Assembly: GCA_025923175.1 (NCBI GenBank)
Contig: JAICGL010000125.1
Location: forward strand, 1 to 9,195
Source of the DNA: Acidimicrobiia bacterium
Lineage (GTDB): Bacteria > Actinomycetota > Acidimicrobiia > IMCC26256 > BP-133
Length of the DNA stretch: 9,195 nucleotides
Direction: 5' to 3'
Position 1 is the stretch's first letter. Each line of letters opens with the position of its first letter. Below are positions 1 to 5,315 of the stretch, in pieces. The position numbers and the translations under genes are program-made. The notes under the pieces were generated by a model, which saw only the letters and a list, made by a program, of their open reading frames with translations, ran no database searches and had not been told where the DNA came from.

Positions 1-768
1 CAGCATCCGCTGCGCCGTCGGCGACTTGGCGCAGATCTCGCGGCCCCACTGGAGCGCGGTGGCCTCGAGTTCGGCGTGGGGGACGACGGCATTCACCGCG
101 CCCATGCGGTGCATCGCCTCGGCGTCGTAGGCGCGCCCGAGGGCGAAGATCTCACGGGCGAACTTCTGGCCGACCTGGCGGGCGAGATAGGCGGAACCGA
201 AGCCGCCGTCGAAGGAGCCGACATCGGCGTCGGTCTGCTTGAAGCGGGCGTGCTCGGCGCTGGCCAGAGTCATGTCACACACGACGTGGAGGGAGTGGCC
301 GCCGCCCGCCGCCCAGCCGTTGACGACGGCGATGACGAACTTCGGCATGAACCGGATGAGCCGCTGGCACTCGAGGATGTGGAGGCGGCCGGCCCGGGCG
401 GGGTCGATGGTCTCCGCCGTTTCACCGCTGGCGTACTGGTAGCCGGTCTTGCCCCGGATGCGCTGGTCGCCACCGGAGCAGAAAGCCCAGCCCCCGTCTT
501 TGGGACTGGGGCCGTTGCCGGTGAGGAGGACGCAGCCGACGTCGGCCGACATGCGGGCGTGGTCGAGCGCCCGGTACAGCTCGTCGACCGTATGGGGCCG
601 GAAGGCGTTCCGGATCTCGGGGCGGTCGAAGGCGATGCGCACGACACCGACGTCGACGGCCCGGTGGTAGGTGATATCGGTGAAGTCGAACCCGTCGACC
701 GGTTCCCAGGCGGCGGGATCGAACAGCTCGGAAACCTGGGTTTCGTTATCAGCCACGGGGCCGCACAC
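1..768 (-). CDS. menB: 1,4-dihydroxy-2-naphthoyl-CoA synthase (MenB), 3' end cut by window edge
   Basis: MenB closes the second ring of menaquinone by Dieckmann-type condensation of o-succinylbenzoyl-CoA, a cytoplasmic step. The minus-strand frame has no stop from 768 to base 1 and gives 256 residues; relatives have roughly 275-315, so only the C-terminal tail is missing. Crotonase-fold signatures are clear: CSGGDQ (97-102), the oxyanion-hole segment NGWAAGGGHS (150-159), and FKQTDADVGSFDGG (176-189), which is diagnostic of MenB. Asp180 and Ser185 correspond to Asp185 and Ser190 of the Mycobacterium tuberculosis enzyme. An Asp at this place marks the bicarbonate-independent type II class; E. 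coli has Gly. I chose GTG at 768 because AAGGA lies 5 nt upstream; an in-frame GTG at 756 has no such site. It diverges from the sulfotransferase gene across only 32 bp. Family assignment is very sure; the start is fairly sure. Confidence 0.95.
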   Translation of the reverse strand, partial: MCGPVADNETQVSELFDPAAWEPVDGFDFTDITYHRAVDVGVVRIAFDRPEIRNAFRPHTVDELYRALDHARMSADVGCVLLTGNGPSPKDGGWAFCSGGDQRIRGKTGYQYASGETAETIDPARAGRLHILECQRLIRFMPKFVIAVVNGWAAGGGHSLHVVCDMTLASAEHARFKQTDADVGSFDGGFGSAYLARQVGQKFAREIFALGRAYDAEAMHRMGAVNAVVPHAELEATALQWGREICAKSPTAQRML

Positions 769-800
769 TACGGTCCTTCGCCGACAGACGGAGGATCGCC

Positions 801-1421
801 ATGGGGCTGCGGGTGGTGGGAGCGGGGCTGGCCAGGACGGGAACGTCGTCGTTGCGGCAGGCCCTCCAGACGCTGCTCGGCGGTGCCTGCTACCACATGA
901 GCGAGGTCTTTCCCCGGCCCGACCACGTGGCGGCGTGGCACCAGGCCTCCCTCGGGAACCTCCCCGACTGGGACAAGCTCTTCGCCGGCTTCGACGCCGC
1001 CGTGGATTGGCCCGCATCGGGTTTCTGGCGGGAACTCAGCGCCGCCAACCCGGACGCTCTCGTCCTCCTGTCACGACGGGAGAGTCCCGAGGTCTGGTGG
1101 CAAAGCGCCAGCCGGACCGTCCTGCACTCCGCCGAGCAGGAGGCGCCGCCCGGGGAGGAGGCCTTCTGGGCCATGTGCCTCGACTTCCTCCGGGCCCGGT
1201 TCACCGATTGTTGGCACGACGCCGACACAGCCATGGCCACCTACCTCCGCCACAACGACGCCGTCCGGGCGGAGATCTCGCCCGAAAGGTTGCTCGAGTG
1301 GCTCCCGGGCGACGGATGGCCGCCGCTCTGCGCCGCCCTCGGCGTCCCGATCCCGGACGAGCCGTTCCCCCACCTGAACACCAGTGCCGAGTTCCGGACC
1401 CGGGCCGGCTGGGACACCTGA
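801..1421 (+). CDS. sulfotransferase-family protein (Sulfotransfer_4-like)
   Basis: A 206-residue protein with the P-loop-like fold of PAPS-dependent sulfotransferases. The 5'-phosphosulfate loop is visible at the N-terminus as GAGLARTGTSS (7-17), with Arg12, Thr13, Gly14 and Ser16/17. A second motif, LVLLSRRESPEVWWQSASR (87-105), resembles the 3'-phosphate-binding loop in which an Arg and a later Ser hold PAPS. Length and the Trp pair after the loop fit the Sulfotransfer_4 group of small bacterial and fungal homologues. GGAGG sits about 5 nt before ATG801, supporting this start. No signal peptide or membrane segment is seen, so it is probably cytoplasmic. The substrate cannot be read from sequence. 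Its divergent position next to menB could hint at a quinone- or lipid-related acceptor, but that is inference only; many members of this group are uncharacterised. Confidence 0.82.
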   Translation: MGLRVVGAGLARTGTSSLRQALQTLLGGACYHMSEVFPRPDHVAAWHQASLGNLPDWDKLFAGFDAAVDWPASGFWRELSAANPDALVLLSRRESPEVWWQSASRTVLHSAEQEAPPGEEAFWAMCLDFLRARFTDCWHDADTAMATYLRHNDAVRAEISPERLLEWLPGDGWPPLCAALGVPIPDEPFPHLNTSAEFRTRAGWDT

Positions 1422-1439
1422 GGCGCCGCACCCCGGCAT

Positions 1440-1445
1440 TACTCT
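1440..1445 (+). promoter_or_regulatory. possible -10 element for the tRNA-Arg gene
   Basis: TACTCT fits the actinobacterial TANNNT -10 pattern and lies 8 nt before the first tRNA base, the distance expected for transcription starting at or just before the mature 5' end. No clear -35 hexamer is seen. It lies in the short gap after the sulfotransferase stop codon. Tentative. Confidence 0.3.
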
Positions 1446-1453
1446 GTGAACGG

Positions 1454-1526
1454 GCCCCCGTAGCTCAGGGGATAGAGCATCGGTTTCCTAAACCGTGTGC
1501 CGCAGGTTCGAATCCTGCCGGGGGCG
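1454..1526 (+). tRNA. tRNA-Arg (anticodon CCT)
   Basis: A complete 73-nt cloverleaf. The acceptor stem is GCCCCCG (1454-1460) with CGGGGGC (1519-1525), and G1526 is the discriminator base. The D arm is GCTC/GAGC (1463-1466 and 1475-1478) around an 8-nt loop. The anticodon stem is 1480-1484 with 1492-1496, and the anticodon CCT is at 1487-1489. A five-base variable loop follows, then the T arm GCAGG/CCTGC around TTCGAAT. This tRNA reads AGG, a rare arginine codon in high-GC genomes. CCA is not encoded: the genome continues with CAA, so the tail must be added by nucleotidyltransferase. The outermost anticodon-stem pair (T1480/T1496) is mismatched; the other four pair. The body closely resembles tRNA-Arg(CCT) of actinobacteria. 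Confidence 0.96.
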
Positions 1527-1538
1527 CAACATATTCGT

Positions 1539-2144
1539 TTGGCGAGTGATATCATCCATGATACGAGAACATCACCGCCGCCGCTGCTGCCGCTCTTCCG
1601 CTCCGAGCATCAGCTTCACCTGCTCGGGGAACTCTTCGTCTACGCCTCGGACGCTCGCTCGGTGTCCGAGCTTTCTGCTCTGACCGGGATCCCGCAGGCG
1701 ACCGTGTCTCGGGAGGTGGCGCGTCTCGACGAGGCGGGCTTGGTCCGGTCGAGTCGGCGAGGCCGGCTACGTCTCGTCGAAGCCAACGATCGGTTGCCCT
1801 ACTTTCACGAGCTGCGAGCCCTGCTGCTGAAGACGATCGGTCCAGTGGCCGTGCTGGCGCACACGCTTGCGGACGTGGCAGGTATCGACGAGGCCTTCAT
1901 CTTTGGATCGTGGGCGGCCCGTTACCACGGCGAGCCTGGGCCGGCACCTCATGACATTGATCTGTTGGTGATCGGTGAGCCAGAGCTCGATGCCCTCTAC
2001 GCCGCCTGCCGGCGGGCTGAAGCCGACCTCCGTCTCGATGTCAATCCGCTCGTGCGCTCGAAAGCGGACTGGCGAGCCCGTGGATCAGGTTTTCTCGCCG
2101 GCGTCCGCAAAGGGCCGCTCGTCCCAGTCTCGAGCCCTTCATGA
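1539..2144 (+). CDS. winged-helix / minimal nucleotidyltransferase fusion (MntA-like antitoxin candidate)
   Basis: About 201 residues in two domains. Residues 18-85 form a winged helix-turn-helix resembling MarR/ArsR-type readers (LGELFVYASD, then SVSELSALTG and IPQATVSREVARLDEAGLV). Residues 95-175 carry a minimal nucleotidyltransferase with the Pol-beta signature: Gly123-Ser124, then after 14 residues Asp139-Ile-Asp141, and a likely third carboxylate at Asp167 (LRLDVNP). In HEPN/MNT pairs the nucleotidyltransferase neutralises the HEPN RNase by transferring AMP to a tyrosine of it; the winged helix would let this protein also repress its own operon. The frame is open back into the tRNA at 1497, but no ATG or GTG is available downstream of it. 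TTG1539 is the best ordinary start, without a visible ribosome site; a CTG near 1584 is possible. The gene overlaps the HEPN gene by ATGA, implying translational coupling. Domain calls are good; the start is weak. Confidence 0.8.
   Translation: MASDIIHDTRTSPPPLLPLFRSEHQLHLLGELFVYASDARSVSELSALTGIPQATVSREVARLDEAGLVRSSRRGRLRLVEANDRLPYFHELRALLLKTIGPVAVLAHTLADVAGIDEAFIFGSWAARYHGEPGPAPHDIDLLVIGEPELDALYAACRRAEADLRLDVNPLVRSKADWRARGSGFLAGVRKGPLVPVSSPS
1550..1563. promoter_or_regulatory. operator-like palindrome at the start of the wHTH-MNT gene
   Basis: A perfect inverted repeat, TATCAT-CC-ATGATA, markedly AT-rich against its surroundings. It lies 23 bp after the tRNA and close to the start of a gene whose product has a winged-helix domain. 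The left half, TATCAT, also fits a TANNNT -10 element, so a bound dimer could block RNA polymerase. If this is the promoter, translation must start downstream of TTG1539, perhaps at a CTG. Autoregulation is inferred from position and symmetry. Confidence 0.42.
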
Positions 2145-2596
2145 CTTCCAAGATCGTGCAGGACATGATCGTCGAGCGTCGGCTCGACAAGGTTGGGCCG
2201 AACGCCAAGCAGGCGGGCCTGATGCTTCGATCCTGTATGCAGCATCTCGAGACTGCCGATCAGCGGGCCGGAGGCGATCCGTCCGGCTGCTACGCGCTGC
2301 TCTACGACGCAACCCGGAAAGCAGTCGCCGCCCACATGCTCTTCCACGGGCTGCGGGTCACCAGCCGCCCCGGGGCTCATGCCGCCGTCGTGGCCTACGC
2401 CGAAGCCGAACTCGCCGCCATTGGCGACGACCACCTCGCACATTTGGACCGCATGCGTCGAACCCGAAACGACACCGAGTACGAGGAACGCCCCGTCACC
2501 GAAGCCGAGGTCCGAAACGACCTCGTACACGCCCGTTTCCTCGTGCAGGCCATCACCAGAACGCTCTTCCCTCCAAAGAAGAAGGAAACGAGGTAG
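2141..2596 (+). CDS. HEPN-domain protein (HepT-like RNase toxin candidate)
   Basis: A 151-residue, largely helical protein with the layout of a HEPN domain: helices around 18-45, 50-75 and 80-103, then the motif region RMRRTRNDTEYEE (104-116), and a final helix at 119-143. In HepT toxins the catalytic motif is R-x4-H-x-Y. Here the alignment gives Arg107, Thr112 in place of His, and Tyr114, the residue that would correspond to the AMP-accepting tyrosine. The upstream partner is a nucleotidyltransferase that overlaps this gene by four bases. A clear ribosome site is absent, so coupled translation is likely. Together they look like a HEPN/MNT toxin-antitoxin or defence pair. The His-to-Thr change means RNase activity should not be assumed; the variant RTRNDxEY may define its own HEPN subgroup, or the protein may serve mainly as the nucleotidyltransferase's substrate. 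Confidence 0.75.
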   Translation: MTSKIVQDMIVERRLDKVGPNAKQAGLMLRSCMQHLETADQRAGGDPSGCYALLYDATRKAVAAHMLFHGLRVTSRPGAHAAVVAYAEAELAAIGDDHLAHLDRMRRTRNDTEYEERPVTEAEVRNDLVHARFLVQAITRTLFPPKKKETR

Positions 2597-2603
2597 GCAT
2601 GTA

Positions 2604-2618
2604 ACGTCGCCGAGACGT
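2604..2618. other. small hairpin behind the HEPN gene
   Basis: ACGTC and GACGT flank a five-base loop (GCCGA) just after the HEPN stop codon and before the methyltransferase ribosome site. There is no T-run, so it is at best a weak terminator or mRNA-end structure. It may be chance. Confidence 0.2.
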
Positions 2619-2659
2619 AGCGGGACTACTTCTCGTTGGATGCGGCCAGGAGGGCGACG

Positions 2660-3748
2660 ATGGACTACGAGCTCACGGCGGAGGATGGGGCGAAGGTCGA
2701 GGAGTTTGCCGGGAACCTCTTCATGGCGTGTCTGGCGTCCATGGAGCTCGCCAATGTCGAGCTCGGTGTTCGGCTCGGGCTGTACGAGGCGCTGGCGGGG
2801 GCCGGTCCCGTCACTGCGGCGCAACTGGCGGAGTCGGCGGGGATCGCCGAGCGCTACGCCCGCGAGTGGCTCGAGCAGCAGGCGGTCGCCGGTGTCGTCG
2901 AGGTGGACGACGCGGCGGCGCCGATCCCCGAGCGGAGGTTCACGCTGCCCAACGCGCACGCCCATGTCCTGATCGACGACGACAGCGAGGCGTGCATGAA
3001 GCCATGCGCCGCTGTCGTGCCGTGGATGGCCAAGGCGCTCGACATCATGGTCGAGGAGTTCCGCAGTGGCACGGGTGCTGCGTTCGGGCTCTTCGACTTG
3101 CACGACATCCAGGCGGCGTTCACCCGGCCGGTGTTCGTCAACCACCTGACCCAGACGTGGCTGCCGGCGCTGCCGGACGTCCAGGCGAAGCTGACCAAAG
3201 GCGAACAGGTTCGTATCGCTGAGATCGGATGCGGCGAGGGACTGGCGGCGATCACGATCGCCAAGGCGTATCCCAACGTCGAGATCGATGGCTACGACCT
3301 CGACGAAGCGTCCATCGGGGTGGCCCGGAAGAGCGCCGCCGACGCCGGTCTCGGCGACCGGGTGCGCTTCCACGTGCAGGACGCGGCCGATGCCTCAGTG
3401 GAGGGCGACTACGACCTGGTCATGGCCATCGAGATGCTCCACGACGTACCCGACCCGGTCGGGATCCTCCGCACGATGAAGCGCCTGGCTGGCGACAGTG
3501 GCGCCGTGCTGGTCGTGGACGAGCGCACCGAAGATGCGTTCACGGTGCCGGCCTCAGAGATGGAGCGGCTCTTCTACGCCTTCAGCACTCTCCATTGCCT
3601 GGCAGTCAGCATGCAGGGCGGAGGTGCCGGAACGGGCACCGTCATCCGCGCCGACACCCTCCGTGCCTACGCCGCCGACGCCGGCTTCTCGACCGTCGAC
3701 GTCCTCGACGTCGAACACCCGCAGTTCCGTCTCTTCCGGCTGTCCTGA
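2660..3748 (+). CDS. winged-helix class I SAM-dependent methyltransferase
   Basis: A 362-residue protein in two parts. Residues 25-95 form an N-terminal winged-helix, dimerisation-type domain (LGLYEALAGAGPVTAAQLAE, then a second helix ending LEQQAVAGVVEVDD), as in many O-methyltransferases and Rv1405-like proteins. Residues 183-362 are a Rossmann methyltransferase: motif I AEIGCGEG (187-194) binds SAM, the acidic loop GYDLDEASI (211-219) should contact the ribose, VQDAAD (239-244) is near the adenine, and DLVMAIEMLHDVPDP (252-266) is motif IV and the following loop. The substrate is unknown; the fold suggests a small molecule. ATG2660 is chosen over upstream starts because AGGAGG (2648-2653) sits 6 nt before it. 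It follows the HEPN gene by 63 bp on the same strand but looks functionally separate, and its third codon positions look more G/C-rich than those of the wHTH-MNT gene. Confidence 0.85.
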   Translation: MDYELTAEDGAKVEEFAGNLFMACLASMELANVELGVRLGLYEALAGAGPVTAAQLAESAGIAERYAREWLEQQAVAGVVEVDDAAAPIPERRFTLPNAHAHVLIDDDSEACMKPCAAVVPWMAKALDIMVEEFRSGTGAAFGLFDLHDIQAAFTRPVFVNHLTQTWLPALPDVQAKLTKGEQVRIAEIGCGEGLAAITIAKAYPNVEIDGYDLDEASIGVARKSAADAGLGDRVRFHVQDAADASVEGDYDLVMAIEMLHDVPDPVGILRTMKRLAGDSGAVLVVDERTEDAFTVPASEMERLFYAFSTLHCLAVSMQGGGAGTGTVIRADTLRAYAADAGFSTVDVLDVEHPQFRLFRLS

Positions 3749-3767
3749 GTCACGAGGGCGAGTCAGT

Positions 3768-3944
3768 TCAGTCGGGCGGGCGCCTGCCGAAAAGGCGGGA
3801 GAACAGGCCGCCGCCGGATTTCTGGCCAGGCGGGCAGGCGCAGCGGTCCGATTGCGGGATGCCCGCCAGCACCTGTTCGACGTGGGCGCCGCAGCCGGCC
3901 CAGGTCGCCTTGCCGCAGGAGCGGCATGTCTTGCGACGGCACAT
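3768..3944 (-). CDS. small Cys-rich putative zinc-binding protein (58 aa)
   Basis: A short gene that simple ORF calling would miss. It encodes 58 residues starting MCRRKTCRSCGKATWAGCG. Cys2, Cys7, Cys10, Cys18, His21, Cys34 and Cys36 offer a zinc site (C7-x2-C10 plus C18/His21 or C34/C36). The motif TCxxCGKxTWAGCGxHV, followed by a Gly/Ser linker and a basic FSRLFGR tail, matches a small uncharacterised protein I recall as widespread in actinomycetes; this is from memory, not a search. GGAGG lies 10 nt before ATG3944, somewhat far. The gene follows the M16 partner subunit by 18 bp on the same strand, so it is probably last in that operon, and it converges with the methyltransferase with 19 bp between stops. 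Function unknown; a role in metal handling or as a protein-binding adaptor is a guess. Confidence 0.72.
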   Translation of the reverse strand: MCRRKTCRSCGKATWAGCGAHVEQVLAGIPQSDRCACPPGQKSGGGLFSRLFGRRPPD

Positions 3945-3962
3945 GGGTGATGATCCTCCGGG

Positions 3963-5315
3963 TCAGGGCTGGGGGGCGTCTTCGACCGTGTCGAGGGTCT
4001 CGAGCGAGTCGCGGATTGCTTTCGTGTCGCCGACGATCACCGTCGGGAGGCGGGCGGGGGCAAGGTACTCGGCGGCGGCGTCACGGACATCGTCGACCGT
4101 CACCTTCTCCAGCCGCTTTGGGAGCTCGCGCAGGTAGTCGAGACCGAGGCCGGCGAGGCTGAGGGTCTGGAGGTATTCGGCCAGGCCGGACTGGGTCTGG
4201 GTCGACAGTGCGGTCGTGCCGATGAGGTAGCGGCGGGCCGCATCGAGCTCGTCGGTGCTCACCGGCACGGTGGCGATCCGGCCCAGCTCGTAGCGCATCT
4301 CCAGCAGCGCCGGAGCGGTCACCTCGGTGCCGACGTCGGCCTGGATGGTGAGCACCGAGCCGAGCGGCTGATGGTCGATCCAGGAGCGGGGGCTGTAGGT
4401 GTAGCCCTTGCGCTCCCGGATGTTCTCCACGAGGCGCGACGAGAAGTAGCCGCCGTAGATCATGTTGGCCAGCAGCAGCGCGGGCAGGCCGGCGTCGCGA
4501 CGGGTGAGGGCCGGGCCGCCGATCCGGATGTTGCTCTGCGCCGCGCCCGGCCGGTCCACCAGCAGGATCGGGCCGGACTCGACCGCCGGAAGGGCCGGCA
4601 GTCGGGACGCCTTTGCGGCGCCCGTCCAGGACCCGAGGGCGGCCTCAGCGGCATCGAGCGCCTTGGCTGGGCGGAGGTCGCCGACCAGGATCAGGAACCC
4701 GTTCCGGGCGGAGACCAGCGAGGTGAAGTAGCGGCGCAGGTCGGCGGCAGTGATTCCGGCCACGGTTTCCGGTTCCGGGAGGCCGCCCGCATAGGGGTGC
4801 TCACCGAACAGCCGCCGTTTGAACGCCGTGCGGGCGATCATCGCCGGCTCGGAACGCTGCAGCAGCACCTCCTGCGCCTTGCGGGCCCGCTCGATCTCCA
4901 CCTCCCCCTTGGGAAAGGCCGGTTCGGCCAGCAGTTCGGCGATGAGCCCCAGGTAGTCGGCCAGCGACGGGGACAGCGCCGCGCCCTGGAGGCGGAGGTC
5001 CTCGCTGTCGGCGCGGACGTGGAGGTTGGCCCCCATCCGCTGGAGGGCTTCGGCCACTTCGACGCTGTCGCGGTGCTGCGTCCCCGACTGCAGCGTCTCG
5101 GCCAGCACCATCTGCTTGGCCCGGTCGGCCGTGGTCGCCTTCGGCCGGGGGGCCGGGAGCACGAGGCGGGCCTGGATCAGGGGAACACCGGGCTTGCGGA
5201 CGGCGAGCGCCCGCAGTCCGTTGTCGAGCGTGCGCTCGTCGACCGCCGGCAGCTTGGTCGACCGGAACTTGCCGACCTTCGGCACGGCGGCCGGGATGGA
5301 GGCGGTGGCGGTCAT
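3963..5315 (-). CDS. M16-family peptidase-like protein, non-catalytic partner subunit
   Basis: A 450-residue protein with the paired M16 halves (roughly 20-215 and 245-440). The zinc motif HxxEH is absent: the equivalent helix reads MVLAETLQSGTQ (69-80). It keeps the C-terminal substrate-binding Arg/Tyr motif, IRERKGYTYS (299-308; Arg300 and Tyr307), preceded by YGGYFSSRLVEN. This is the division of labour known from bacterial M16B heterodimers, where one subunit holds the zinc and the other the Arg/Tyr pair that completes the active site. ATG5315 is chosen because GGGAGG (5322-5327) lies 6 nt upstream and the ATG overlaps the upstream gene's TGA (ATGA); the frame opens further upstream, but that part lies inside the catalytic gene. 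No signal peptide is evident. Assignment is strong; the substrate is unknown. Confidence 0.92.
   Translation of the reverse strand: MTATASIPAAVPKVGKFRSTKLPAVDERTLDNGLRALAVRKPGVPLIQARLVLPAPRPKATTADRAKQMVLAETLQSGTQHRDSVEVAEALQRMGANLHVRADSEDLRLQGAALSPSLADYLGLIAELLAEPAFPKGEVEIERARKAQEVLLQRSEPAMIARTAFKRRLFGEHPYAGGLPEPETVAGITAADLRRYFTSLVSARNGFLILVGDLRPAKALDAAEAALGSWTGAAKASRLPALPAVESGPILLVDRPGAAQSNIRIGGPALTRRDAGLPALLLANMIYGGYFSSRLVENIRERKGYTYSPRSWIDHQPLGSVLTIQADVGTEVTAPALLEMRYELGRIATVPVSTDELDAARRYLIGTTALSTQTQSGLAEYLQTLSLAGLGLDYLRELPKRLEKVTVDDVRDAAAEYLAPARLPTVIVGDTKAIRDSLETLDTVEDAPQP

Noticed and set aside
76..900. 274-residue open frame on the plus strand, overlapping menB
   Set aside because: It is antisense to menB, whose minus-strand translation contains the diagnostic SFDGG and AAGGGHS motifs.
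1497..1538. GTG1497 as the start of the wHTH-MNT gene
   Set aside because: It lies inside the tRNA-Arg gene, so the extra residues would be encoded by the anticodon-to-acceptor part of the tRNA.
2597..2659. Right attachment site of an element inserted at tRNA-Arg
   Set aside because: No repeat of the tRNA 3' end (around 1505-1526) is visible here or further right in the window, and no integrase gene is present.
1997..3373. 458-residue open frame on the minus strand
   Set aside because: It lies antisense across three well-supported plus-strand genes, has no recognisable domain and follows the codon phase of the real genes. A typical high-GC shadow.
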